Positions 10,873 to 20,216 of a stretch of 64,000 bases of DNA are shown here, in pieces (the first letter of the stretch is position 1; each line of letters opens with the position of its first letter). The stretch covers positions 310,001 to 374,000 of the forward strand of contig VRVR01000013.1 of the NCBI GenBank assembly GCA_009859145.1, in the 5' to 3' direction. Source of the DNA: Andalucia godoyi (taxonomy: Eukaryota; Discoba; Jakobea; Jakobida; Andaluciidae). The notes beneath the pieces are model-generated. The model was given only the letters and a program-made list of their open reading frames with translations. It ran no database searches and had not been told where the DNA came from. Made by a program: the position numbers and the translations under genes.

Positions 10873-11570
10873 TTTCCCCCGTCCTCTGTTCCCAACAATC
10901 AATAAGTACAAAAAAATACCTTAATCCTTTTAATCTTTAAGAAAACCAGAATAAAACGAAAACACGGAAAATATACAAGAGAAGAAAAAAGTCCAGTGCT
11001 GCACGACTGTTGGACGAAGGACGGCAGCGGTCCGCAGCGGAAACCCCAGACAGACGTTTACGCTTTTATTATTTTATTGGTGTTTTTTACGAGCGTTGAA
11101 GATTCTCTTTTTACTTTTTTAAAAATCTTTTCGGGGCACTGCAGGCATGGTAATCCGTTCAAAAGTTCGATGCGCGCTCAAAGTACAAGAGACGAAGAGC
11201 CAACAACTCATCCGTTGTTGTTGCGGAGGCTCACCAGTCTCCCGAGGCAAAAGTATTCATTGGATTGGTGGTGCTGCCGTATCGAAAGTGCCGTTTGAAT
11301 TTTTAGAAGAGAAGAAAAAAAATATGATATTCTGAATAAGACGGGCGTGGAAGCGACAGAAAATCTGGGCGAGGTGTGAGTTGGAGGACAGTAAGCTGTA
11401 GGTCACATTTTTTAAATATTACTATTATTATTATGAGATTCGTTTCTTCCTAGTGTACCTTTTTATTTTCCATTTCCTAATCCAAAGTTTCTTCTATTAC
11501 AGACACACACACAGAGACACAGACAGGCACACATGCACCAAAAAGATGTTCTGCAAAGTCCCGTGTTCGC
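10873..11570. other. Spacer between CCT8 and malic enzyme
   Basis: About 700 bp between two minus-strand genes, so it holds the CCT8 3' region and the malic enzyme promoter. AT-rich with a TTA/TAT repeat near 11418-11432 and an ACAC/AGAC repeat at 11501-11530. Short open frames (for example 11147-11335 +) have no recognisable content. Confidence 0.5.
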
Positions 11571-13226
11571 TTACTGCTTGCCCTTCGGTCCACCAGCCTG
11601 GCGAGCAACAATGATGCTATCCACTCGGAGAACATCAACAGCCGCAGACACTGCCAGCCGGATGCCCCACTGTCGGGTCTCGAGGGCATCCCAGACTTGC
11701 ATTTCTGCTGCATCTCCGATTGCCATCGAGAGAACATCCACACAGGCATTCTTTGCACCCTGGGAATGCTTCGCATACAGCGACGATACAAGTTCCGTTG
11801 CATTGGCACCAGAGTTCTCCGCAAGCGTTCTGGGGATCATTTCCAAAGCCTCGGCAAACTTCTTGATTGCATACTGATCAAGTCCCGGGCACGAATCTCC
11901 ATACCGCTGAATTGCCAATGCAAGCTCCATTTCGGATGCTCCGGCGCCCGGAATGACAACCGGGTGTCGGCAAAACACCTTGAACGTGTTGAGAGCCTTG
12001 TCAATCGCACGCTCGACATCGTCCATGATGTTTCCAGTGGCTCCACGAACAACAATGGTTGAGATGCGGCTGGTGTCGTCTCCAACAAAGACAGTGACCT
12101 TGTGTCCTGCAATTTCGCGTGATTCCACAGCGGTCGAATGTCCAACTTCTTCCTCGGTGGGCTTCCCGAGTCTGATCAGCGGTGTTGCTCCAATTGCCGA
12201 GCACACGCGGCGAACATCAAACTTGGACGGCACCTTGATTGCCATGATCTTGTGTCTTTCCAAAAAGTGGAGTGCAAGCTCCGAGATGTTCTGTGCACAC
12301 ACAACGACATTGACTCCGCAATCTGCGATCTCCTGGATCGAATCTCCCAGAATCTTCTCTTCTTCCTGGGAAAACGATTTCAGCTGTTCTGCAGAAGTGA
12401 TCGTGACGGTGCCCTTTGCCTCGGTCGACGAATGGTCCATGGGGCAATTGTACACTGCAATCTTTGCATTCTTGACATTGTGGACGGTTCCCGTCACAGG
12501 TCTTGCCAGCACAAATCCCGGAAGGAACGTCGTCTGTGCAACGGACGCACCCTCAATCTTTGCCACACGCACATTGTCAACGCTGAATGCAACCTGCGCA
12601 AACTTGTTCATTCCCTCGTTGTTGGCATCCGAGTCTTCCACATCCTGCTTCTTGTTCTTCGGCAACGCGTGGATGCAAGCCTTGGCAACGATCGGTGCCA
12701 AGATGTCTTCATATCCAAACTGTTTTGCTGCAATGACGGACTTCAGAGCCTTGATAACGGACTCCTCGTTTCGCACATCCACCTTTTCTGCCACGGCAAG
12801 CGAATCCAAAAACTCAAGAGTCTTCTTTCCGGCCTTGGAGTATCCCTCCAGGATATCAGACGGATGCAGTCCCATGCGCAAGAGCGGCTCCGCCTGCGCA
12901 AGGAGCTCCCCAGCAAGCGCAACAACGAAGTTCGTTCCGTCTCCAACCTCCTTTTGCTGCGTTTCTGCAGCATGCACAATGATCTTCGCTGCCGGATGCT
13001 GAATTTCGAGTTCTCTGACAATCGTCGATGCATCGTGCGTTACGAAAATCTTCGATAAGTGGTTCACGACCATTTTGTTCATTCCGTTGGGTCCCAGAGA
13101 AGTACGAATGAGATTCATGAAGTCCTTCGTAGCTTCGATGTTGCGAATGATCGCCTCCTCCACTCCAGAAAGGTGTTTCGTACCTTCCTTGAAAATACCA
13201 CCCATAGATGGCTGACCGAACGACAT
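11571..13226 (-). CDS. CCT8: T-complex protein 1 subunit theta (CCT8)
   Basis: One of eight paralogous subunits of the cytosolic group II chaperonin that folds actin and tubulin. 551 residues, the usual CCT length. The theta assignment follows from the N-terminus (FKEGTKHLSGVEEAIIRNI), from SLGPNGMNKMVVNHL and from IQHPAAKIIVHA, which match CCT theta rather than the other subunits. The ATP-binding GDGTN motif follows directly, and the C-terminal part holds PGAGASEMELA. The start MSFGQPSMGG at 13226 is the only good ATG. The high-GC third positions generate long antisense frames (11953-13058 +) that are not genes. Confidence 0.96.
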   Translation of the reverse strand: MSFGQPSMGGIFKEGTKHLSGVEEAIIRNIEATKDFMNLIRTSLGPNGMNKMVVNHLSKIFVTHDASTIVRELEIQHPAAKIIVHAAETQQKEVGDGTNFVVALAGELLAQAEPLLRMGLHPSDILEGYSKAGKKTLEFLDSLAVAEKVDVRNEESVIKALKSVIAAKQFGYEDILAPIVAKACIHALPKNKKQDVEDSDANNEGMNKFAQVAFSVDNVRVAKIEGASVAQTTFLPGFVLARPVTGTVHNVKNAKIAVYNCPMDHSSTEAKGTVTITSAEQLKSFSQEEEKILGDSIQEIADCGVNVVVCAQNISELALHFLERHKIMAIKVPSKFDVRRVCSAIGATPLIRLGKPTEEEVGHSTAVESREIAGHKVTVFVGDDTSRISTIVVRGATGNIMDDVERAIDKALNTFKVFCRHPVVIPGAGASEMELALAIQRYGDSCPGLDQYAIKKFAEALEMIPRTLAENSGANATELVSSLYAKHSQGAKNACVDVLSMAIGDAAEMQVWDALETRQWGIRLAVSAAVDVLRVDSIIVARQAGGPKGKQ

Positions 13227-13811
13227 TATGCAATAAAATCCGACTGTGTAATCTCCTTTTTCTTTATGAAAAAAAAATAAAATATTATAACAGGAACCTC
13301 GGAAAAACTCGGAAACACAAAAAAAAAGAAGGAAAATAAACTCAGAGAATTATGATTACCTCCAAACCGAGGACGATGAATGCGACTATTCGTATGTGAG
13401 AAAGGGAAAAAAAAAATGTCATTGAAGTGTGTGTATGTGTTTGCGTTGGAGAGAGATTTGGCGAAATGACTCAAAACGTCAATGTTCCTTGGGCGGGAAT
13501 GACAATTTCTGAAATCATATGAGTTTCGGAATTGGGACTGACACTCTCTACTCAACTCGACAATTGTCGTGTCTCTTAGCCGATTTCTTTCGTATTATTG
13601 TATGTACATATATGTATATATTTTTCAAAACAGATTTTATTGACATTATGTTTCCTTAATGCTGTTCATTCTTTGTTTTGTTTTGTTTTGTTTTGTTTTG
13701 GTTTGTTGTTGCTGTTTGCTGTTCATCAGTCAGTCATTTCGGCAATTTTCCACCCGGGGTGCTTGGCGGGTACAGTAAGCGAAAAGAAGGAGACGGTAAG
13801 AAAACAAGGGT
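13227..13811. promoter_or_regulatory. Divergent spacer between CCT8 and the SMP-domain gene
   Basis: 585 bp between head-to-head starts. It contains A-rich tracts, a TATGTACATATATGTATATA stretch at 13601-13620 and a TTTTG pentanucleotide array at 13676-13700. No gene is seen. Confidence 0.5.
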
Positions 13812-15566
13812 ATGCTTCCCGCCGGACTCGGAATCTTGTTCATCTTGACATCTGCGCTTGCATTTCTGCTGGGATCGTTTCAAATATCGATTGCATGGCT
13901 GATCATCTTGTGCATTGGCCTGTTCTTTCTTGATCATTATTCTGGGTTTTTCGAGCAAGTGCTCTTGAAGAAGCTAAATGCGAAGAGACAGAATGCGTCT
14001 CTAAAAAACGGCACTCTTAAGCAAGGATTGACAAAGCAAGCTGGCGCTCTTGCTGGCGCTGGCGCTGCTGGAGGTAATGCGTCAAGAGATCCGTACTCCA
14101 TGCTGTATCGGTCGGTGAATCCACAGTCGTTTGTGCCGTTGCTGTCTGTCACAGAGACTGGCTCTTCCTTGACAGGCAGTTCTCCGATGGCAAGCTCGTC
14201 GTTTGCGGAATCGAGAGAATCTCTGCTGAACACGATTATTGGAATGTACTTTTCACAGTTTGCAAAGTCAAGATTCCCTGCAGATTTCCGCGCACAGCTG
14301 AACCGAGAACTTCGGCAAGTGTTCACGCAACTTCCGTCTCTTGTTAAGACGATGTTTTCTTCGGCAAAAGCAAGACAGAACATTGAGATCAAGTCCCTCA
14401 ACATTGGATCGGCTCCTCCACGAATTGCCAATCTGACGTGTCGAAAGGTCTCTGAAGATGTTTTGCATCTCGATTTTGACGCTCTGTACACCGGCGATGC
14501 GCGTCTTGAAGTGAGCTTGCACACTATGGGGGGCGGGATGAAGATCAAAGTGTCGGATTTACAAATACAAGGAAGAATGCGGCTGGAGTGGGAGTTCTAC
14601 TCGGCACCTTCATTCACACGAAACTTGTCTCTCGCGTTTGTTTCGATGCCGACAGTGAATTTGAAGGTGACTGCGGCATCCGTTGCGCTGAATGATGTTC
14701 CTATTCTTGGAGAAAGGATCCGCTCGGATTTACTTGGGTTGCCGAAACGGATGGTACTGCCGGAAAAGTGGTGGATTGTTCGGGACGAGAATGAACTGTC
14801 GAAATTGCGTGATGTTATTGCTGATTATGTCGGTCGCGAGAGCACCGGAGCAGCGTCCAGTCCGGGGAGCTCATCTCTTGGAAACGGAAACAGAAACGGG
14901 AGTGGAAGTGGCAGCGAACCAGGTGGCAACCATGGGTCGAAATTGCCGCGAATGTCCAATTCTGTAGATGCAGACTACTTTGCATCGACACTGTCTCCAT
15001 CCAGCTCGTTCATCAGCATGGATGCGATGGGAGCTGGCGCGGGGTCTGGAGCGTACCCGGGATCTTCCCACAGTACCTCTACGTCGGATACGGAAGAATC
15101 GCCGGCTAAATACTCAATTCCGCGCGTGTCCACCCCGCTGCGGCCGCTGGCAAACATCAAGAACGAACTCGACGATGTTCTTGCCCATGGAACCGATAAC
15201 TCTGCGCAAATTGCAGGCACCATCTTGCACAACCTGCGGCTGCTATTCCATTCCCAAAGAAAGGTCGGAGTGGATCCGATGGTGTTTGGCAACTCCTTCA
15301 CTGTGTTGGAACGGCTGATGGACACGGATCCAGACAGTGTGTTGGATGTGATTCTGCAGCCAGACAACTTTGCTTTTCTTTGCTGCGATGTTGCCGAGCG
15401 ATGTTCTTGGGCCGACAATCTGTTACTCAAATTGTTTAGTTCTTCTCGTTCAGCAGTGAGAGAAAGAGTGAACGACCTCTTAGATGACCTGGAATGTAGA
15501 TATGTTATTTATGAGATTCGCAGTCGCCATTCGTCTTCGAATCCCGACCGTCTTGCAAACTCCTAG
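13812..15566 (+). CDS. ER-anchored SMP-domain lipid-transfer protein
   Basis: 584 residues. Residues 1-50 form a hydrophobic hairpin of two membrane segments split by a short turn (LLGSFQISIAW), as in tricalbins and extended synaptotagmins. After a linker, residues about 135-340 look like an SMP (TULIP-fold) domain: it begins ESRESLLNTIIGMYFSQF, then DFRAQLNRELRQVF, and a beta-rich core with LDFDALYTGDARLEV, KIKVSDLQIQGRMRLEW and VPILGERIRSDL. The family moves glycerolipids between the ER and other membranes at contact sites. A Gly/Ser/Asn-rich linker (about 345-450) precedes a helical C-terminal region of unknown role. I see no C2 domain, which most relatives carry. It is divergent from CCT8. 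Confidence 0.8.
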   Translation: MLPAGLGILFILTSALAFLLGSFQISIAWLIILCIGLFFLDHYSGFFEQVLLKKLNAKRQNASLKNGTLKQGLTKQAGALAGAGAAGGNASRDPYSMLYRSVNPQSFVPLLSVTETGSSLTGSSPMASSSFAESRESLLNTIIGMYFSQFAKSRFPADFRAQLNRELRQVFTQLPSLVKTMFSSAKARQNIEIKSLNIGSAPPRIANLTCRKVSEDVLHLDFDALYTGDARLEVSLHTMGGGMKIKVSDLQIQGRMRLEWEFYSAPSFTRNLSLAFVSMPTVNLKVTAASVALNDVPILGERIRSDLLGLPKRMVLPEKWWIVRDENELSKLRDVIADYVGRESTGAASSPGSSSLGNGNRNGSGSGSEPGGNHGSKLPRMSNSVDADYFASTLSPSSSFISMDAMGAGAGSGAYPGSSHSTSTSDTEESPAKYSIPRVSTPLRPLANIKNELDDVLAHGTDNSAQIAGTILHNLRLLFHSQRKVGVDPMVFGNSFTVLERLMDTDPDSVLDVILQPDNFAFLCCDVAERCSWADNLLLKLFSSSRSAVRERVNDLLDDLECRYVIYEIRSRHSSSNPDRLANS

Positions 15567-15567
15567 C

Positions 15568-15648
15568 TGTTTGTCGATTGCGTTCGCACAGATGTTTGTC
15601 GATTGCGTTCGCACAGATGTTTGTCGATTGCGTTCGCACAGATGTTTG
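15568..15648 (+). repeat. 25-bp tandem repeat, three copies
   Basis: Three exact copies of a unit starting TGTTTGTCGATTGCGTTCGC (15568-15592, 15593-15617, 15618-15642) plus a partial fourth. The array begins immediately after the stop codon of the SMP gene, so it lies in its 3' untranslated region. Confidence 0.95.
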
Positions 15649-15859
15649 GTGTTTAATGCGTGCGTATTGGGGTGTTTCTTTTTTTTTTCCCTTCACCCCC
15701 CACTCCCTTCTCCTCAAAGGATCATGTTCGCTTTATTTTGTATCCAAATCCGCACCTCACCTTCTCTTCCCTCTCCTCTCCCTCCCAGCAAGTTCATTGT
15801 ACATAATTCACCCAATATACACAATACATGTAGCGCATTCCGCATTTCATTCTTCGCGG

Positions 15860-16933
15860 TTAGCTAGACTGGCTGTTACCATCGTCGCGAACCAAGATTA
15901 GAGCTGAGGATCCAAACGGAATGATTGCATCAACGCCACGATACTGCAAGGTGGGTACTGGGACGGCTTGGTGTTTTGATGGCACGAAGCCCCACATGTA
16001 CAGATCTCCTCCGTCATCCAGGACTGCAGACCAGTGGGATCCAGTCACCACGGTTCTAGTCTGCCATCCGTTTGAAAATGCAGACTCGTTGACAGCAGTC
16101 GCAACGTACGCATTGTTCGGATACGAGTGTCCAAGCTGCCCATGGACATTCACACCCCACGAGAACAGCGATCCATCCAGCGTCTGCGCTACAACATGTC
16201 CAAACCCAGCTGAAACAGAAATCACGCATTCCTCCTCGCCAATCGCCACTGGCCGCGCCCTCCCAACGCTCTTGAACATCCCGTCTGCAGAAAGCCCACA
16301 TGAGTTATCTCCGAAGAAGTAAACCTGTCCAAGATCCGAAATGCAGAGTGTGAAGCACGGCCCTGACACAATTCGAGAAATCGATTGGTCCAGCAAGTGT
16401 TTGACATAGCGAGGATACCGGAAGCCCACGTCAAGCATCGCTCCTTGCCCGGTCTCTCCACGAGGGCCATACCCAGATGCCAGAACTTTTCCACTTTGCG
16501 TTAGAAAAACACAGTGCTTCTCTCCAACCGCAGACTCCACAATCAGCTCATCGGACACAACCGTGAGTGGTTCCCAATGATCGCCATGCTGCAACGTAGT
16601 CCGCGTGTCCACCATCGCCAAACCCCAGAGGAACGCTGTGCCGTTCTCGGAAACCACCGAAAACATCGAATCAGAACAAGAGATGCTTGCGATCGGCATG
16701 TTCTCAAAGAAGGCAATTTTTGAAATGCGTTGTTCTGCACTCGTTTTGGCGTGTAGACTCACGGTGTAAACACACGTAACTGATGCATTGGAATCGCCCG
16801 AGCTTTGGATCACAGCGAGTGCGTGCTTGGATGATCCAACGACTTTGAGAACGGTACCTTCAGAGTTCAAAAGATCGAGCAGTGGTGCAGAGTCAGAGTC
16901 GCTGTGGTTCCCAGCTAGAAATACCAACGGCAT
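15860..16933 (-). CDS. RCC1-repeat (beta-propeller) protein
   Basis: 357 residues from ATG 16933 (MPLVFLAGNHSDSD). At least five RCC1-like blades are visible, each ending in a Gly-Trp or Gly-Tyr pattern: SENGTAFLWGL, QSGKVLASGYGPRGETGQG, DLGQVYFFGDNSCG, DGSLFSWGVNVHGQLGH and DDGGDLYMWGF. The fold is a seven-bladed propeller used as a guanine-exchange or protein-binding platform; which partner it binds cannot be told. The frame stays open upstream to 17044 but that extension is hydrophobic leader-like sequence from AT-rich DNA and probably untranslated. Repeat R2 copy A lies just upstream in the same orientation. Confidence 0.85.
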   Translation of the reverse strand: MPLVFLAGNHSDSDSAPLLDLLNSEGTVLKVVGSSKHALAVIQSSGDSNASVTCVYTVSLHAKTSAEQRISKIAFFENMPIASISCSDSMFSVVSENGTAFLWGLAMVDTRTTLQHGDHWEPLTVVSDELIVESAVGEKHCVFLTQSGKVLASGYGPRGETGQGAMLDVGFRYPRYVKHLLDQSISRIVSGPCFTLCISDLGQVYFFGDNSCGLSADGMFKSVGRARPVAIGEEECVISVSAGFGHVVAQTLDGSLFSWGVNVHGQLGHSYPNNAYVATAVNESAFSNGWQTRTVVTGSHWSAVLDDGGDLYMWGFVPSKHQAVPVPTLQYRGVDAIIPFGSSALILVRDDGNSQSS

Positions 16934-17034
16934 CCTCCGTTCGAACTGTTGACTGAACTGAAGCGACGGTGATCTCAGTGGAAAACAATTTACATAAATA
17001 AATAATACGAAAAATCTTTGAAGCAAACAACGAC

Positions 17035-17545
17035 ATTGTTGCAACGGCTGACTGCTTTGTTTGTCAGCATTGAAACATCAAACAATGCGATTTCCTTACT
17101 GTAGTCAAGTCTAGAATTTCTTTCATTCTTTCCCTTTTGTCTTTGTATTATTCCTTCTGTTTGCTTGTGTTTTTCATAATCGAACCCTCAAACAGGACAT
17201 TTCATCAGAGACAAAACATCTCATGCTCCAAACAGGCATCTTATTAACAAACGCAAACCGGCCATGCCCCGAAGATAGCGAGAGCCATGCAACCCGTTGA
17301 ATCCCCTCTCGTCGGAGGCAGAGAGCAGCAAGACGAAGCGATGACCCTTTTGATGCAGAGCAATCTGCATTGAAGAGTGGGTGCTCGCCCCCCAAATAAA
17401 ATAGCAAAAGAGCATGTGGCTTTGGACCTGTCTTTGGTGACGGCTTAACCGATGATGATCATGATGATTCATGTCTTGGCGAGCGACAAAAGCAACTACG
17501 GTTTCTGAAGAATGTCGTGAAGTACAGCAGCTGACTGTGTTGGAC
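17035..17545 (-). repeat. Dispersed repeat R2, copy A
   Basis: Read on the minus strand this 510-bp stretch aligns with 55365-55835 on the plus strand. Shared blocks include CGCTCGCCAAGACATGAATC, CAAAGCCACATGCT, ATGCAGATTGCTCTGCATC, CTTGCTGCTCTCTGCCTCCG, GTTTTGTCTCTGATGAAATG, GAGGGTTCGATTATGAAAAA and AATGAAAGAAATTCT. Similarity continues past the stop of every frame, and several differences would change amino acids, so it does not look like a coding copy. It sits upstream of the RCC1-like gene. Confidence 0.8.
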
Positions 17546-17669
17546 ATTTTTTGAAATAATTTTTAGTTTTCATTTAATAATGATAATAATTGTTATTATT
17601 ATCATTATTATTTGGATTTTTTATGGCACGCGAGCAAGGGCCAGATAGTGCAAGGGGCTAACGTCAGGA
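17546..17669. other. Spacer 3' of NAD kinase
   Basis: AT-rich spacer with an imperfect AATAATAATTGTTATTATTATC palindrome-like run near 17575-17610 that could pair as a hairpin between the R2 copy and the NAD kinase stop codon. Confidence 0.4.
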
Positions 17670-18977
17670 CTAGGTTTGTTCTCCGGGTTTAGGAACGACC
17701 CAGGCCTTTTGGCGCTCGCGGGCATTCCAATTCAGACACTCGGCAAGGTCTCGGAACCAGCTGCTTCTGCTTTTTCCTCTTTTCCCGTCTTCGGTCCGCA
17801 CGAATGTCCCGAGCGGATGCGGACTTCGCGCGATCCAGACACACTCGCCGCGCTTGATTTCTCTTCGATTGCGCCCGTCTACTGATGCCCATGCTGAACA
17901 CCGAGAATCTTCCGGTACTCTCAGACAGATCACAGCCTGGTCGGGGAGGACCAGTGGTCGAAACGACAGAGAGTGCGGGCAAATAGGTGTCAGCAAAATG
18001 GCCGGCACGCTTGGATGGACCATGCTTCCGCCTGCGCTGAGCGAGTATGCAGTCGAGCCCGTTGCGGATGCGACAATGACACCATCTGCCGAAATGTGAG
18101 TGACAAACTCGCCGTCGACGTAGCATTCGATGCCGGTCAAATACGGAGAGACGCCCCGGTCAATGACGACTTCATTGAGCGCCGTGAGCGAATGGTACAT
18201 TTCCGCTCCTGTCTCTGCGTTCCTTTTCAGAATCAGATCGTCGAGCGTCGTTCGTCGCGGTTCAAAAGGATAGTCGTCTGAGAAAATGACTTGTATTCGC
18301 ATTCGCAGCAAGATGGGATGATCCAGATTGTCATCGTCCACCAGGCGACGGAGGATGTCTTCGTGCTCGGATATGAAGAATGGAGTCAGAAATCCCAGTG
18401 ATCCGAGATGAAAGGACAAGATCGGCGGTGCTGAGCGTGGAAACAACGACGAAATGTGAAGCACTGTTCCATCACCCCCCAACGATACCACAAAGTCAGG
18501 CTCCTCAAGCGACTTTGAAGGAGAATCCAGCGACGACAATGACAGCGACGACGACGACGACGTCGACGAAGAAGCGGATGAATTTCCAATGACGAACGAC
18601 GCACCGGATCCATTTGGAACTCTGTTGGCCGAAGAGGAAGCTGAAGCACCAAAAGAAGCAGTCGTTGCAGTAGAAGAAGCAGGTAAAATCGGCGATTCCA
18701 CTAGAGGAGAATGGATGTGTAGAGACGAAACACCAATATCGGCATCGGCATCGGCATCGCCATTGCTGCAACCGCTACTTGAATCCGCTTGACTTGGTTT
18801 GGACAGTACTGGATACGAGTGAAGAACACGAACTCCGAGATAGAGCTCCAGGTAGCGCACAATCTCACGACGAGCAGCCTCGACATCCGGGTCGTTTGGC
18901 TTTGACACAACAAGCACTGTTCGTGGTGCGTGGTCAAACTCCAGACGCATTGTCGACACAGAACGCGGAATCTTCAT
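17670..18977 (-). CDS. NAD kinase
   Basis: Phosphorylates NAD to NADP with ATP. 435 residues. The catalytic GGDGT motif lies in PDFVVSLGGDGTVLHISSLF, followed by PILSFHLGSLGFLTPF. The second signature is DGVIVASATGSTAYSLSAGG with HPSVPAILLTPICPHSLSFRP, the NAD-binding beta-sandwich typical of eukaryotic NADKs. A Ser-rich low-complexity insert occupies about residues 60-160 before the catalytic core; its codons (TCG/TCC/TCT runs) suggest expanded simple sequence. No targeting peptide is obvious. The start ATG at 18977 is well placed before the first conserved block RTVLVVSKPNDPDVEAARRE. Confidence 0.95.
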   Translation of the reverse strand: MKIPRSVSTMRLEFDHAPRTVLVVSKPNDPDVEAARREIVRYLELYLGVRVLHSYPVLSKPSQADSSSGCSNGDADADADIGVSSLHIHSPLVESPILPASSTATTASFGASASSSANRVPNGSGASFVIGNSSASSSTSSSSSLSLSSLDSPSKSLEEPDFVVSLGGDGTVLHISSLFPRSAPPILSFHLGSLGFLTPFFISEHEDILRRLVDDDNLDHPILLRMRIQVIFSDDYPFEPRRTTLDDLILKRNAETGAEMYHSLTALNEVVIDRGVSPYLTGIECYVDGEFVTHISADGVIVASATGSTAYSLSAGGSMVHPSVPAILLTPICPHSLSFRPLVLPDQAVICLRVPEDSRCSAWASVDGRNRREIKRGECVWIARSPHPLGTFVRTEDGKRGKSRSSWFRDLAECLNWNARERQKAWVVPKPGEQT

Positions 18978-19488
18978 TTTTCCTGTACATACATCAAAAG
19001 CCCCGTATTCACCCTCAGTTATTCCAGCCTTTTCTCTCGAGCAATTCTACACAGTTTAGTATAGCGATCCGTGCAAAACTGTTTACCCTTCAACCCAAAC
19101 CTCTCTCCAAACATTCGGCTCGAAACGCTGCGCCTCAAACAGATTATTCGGTGTAAAAAGGGACGTTTTTTACAGTCAGCATCAGCGCCGATCCAGTGAC
19201 GTTCCCCTTTTGATTGGGACATCCGTGGGTCTGCGCATCGCAAACAGAAGCAACCTATTCTTTCGTTCAGAGCTTTCGTTCAGAGCTCTCGAATGGATCA
19301 ACTAGTGCATTCGTTAGAACCGTTCGGACCCTCGGAACCAGGAGAAAACCAGGGATTTCAACGAGCTTCGTTTATTGCCATTCCGCATATTTTATCCACT
19401 TGTTCTTTCTCTCTCTCGATCCTTCATTCTCTGTTGTCAAATCGAGCGGATGTTTTATTGATTGTTGATTGGCAATGGCGTGCGCCAC

Positions 19489-19526
<38 letters not shown>

Positions 19527-20216
19527 GCCCCGCGGCGGAGGAATCATCGATCACAAGGAATGCGGCTGTCAAGTGCTATCTGTCGAAGAGGCTTGTGCCC
19601 GGCAGGTTCTCACATAGATCCAACAAGCGGGAGGAGGGAAAGGCGCACCACCGGGCGTTCAAGCAGGCCTTGGAGAATATGGTAACAAATATCAACAAAA
19701 TCTCTTGCAGTGCGTCGCTTCTGTTCAATCATCATCTTCTGTCCCATATGCAAAACGGAGCCAGAGTCCCAAACTTGGTTTCCTGGAGGGATTCGTCACT
19801 GCGCACGGTGGGCAGCATCGATCCACACACAGAATTGCTCTGGACACGGAAACCATCAAGCTTCATTCCCAGCAGTACAATACAAAACAACCTTTTTCAA
19901 CTATCATCCCAGCGTCCTTCTCAAAAGGATCCAAGCCATCGTCTCCGGAAGGGGCGGTTTGTGATACTGTAAATTCGCCCATTGCACGGCTCTGCGCTAG
20001 AAGTCCCGAGACAGGAATGCGGCTCTCAGCAAAACTGAGCTGTGGACGACGACGATAGCCAAGTCAAAACAAAAATAAGAACAGTAAAAACAGTTGGTCG
20101 CGGTTCGTGCCTGTTCACCTAGTAACATACACCATTATCTTTACAGAACGTGCCCAACGCAATACAGAATGGTCTGCAACATCAGACAGATAGATAAATA
20201 AGAAGACCGAGGAGGA
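18978..20216. other. Gene-poor stretch with a (GA)n microsatellite
   Basis: 1.24 kb between NAD kinase and the TPR-like gene, both on the minus strand. A plain (GA)n run occupies 19492-19523. A plus-strand frame at 19705-20058 (Ser/Pro-rich, ending LSAKLSCGRRR) could be an exon: it is preceded by a plausible acceptor TCTCTTGCAG at 19708, but the only nearby donor would give a 29-bp intron, much shorter than the others here. No conserved domain, so no gene is called. Confidence 0.4.

Noticed and set aside
11953-13058. Two long plus-strand frames (349 and 306 aa) opposite CCT8
   Set aside because: They lie fully antisense to a strongly conserved gene and have no domain; they follow from its codon bias.
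17174-17547. Overlapping minus-strand frames in repeat R2 as protein-coding genes
   Set aside because: Differences between the two R2 copies change amino acids freely and conservation continues after the stop, so a protein role is not supported.
19679-19708. A 29-bp intron (GTAACA...TTGCAG) joining 19595-19681 to 19709-20058
   Set aside because: Far shorter than any other intron here, the upstream part has no ATG in frame, and the donor does not fit the GTATGY pattern.
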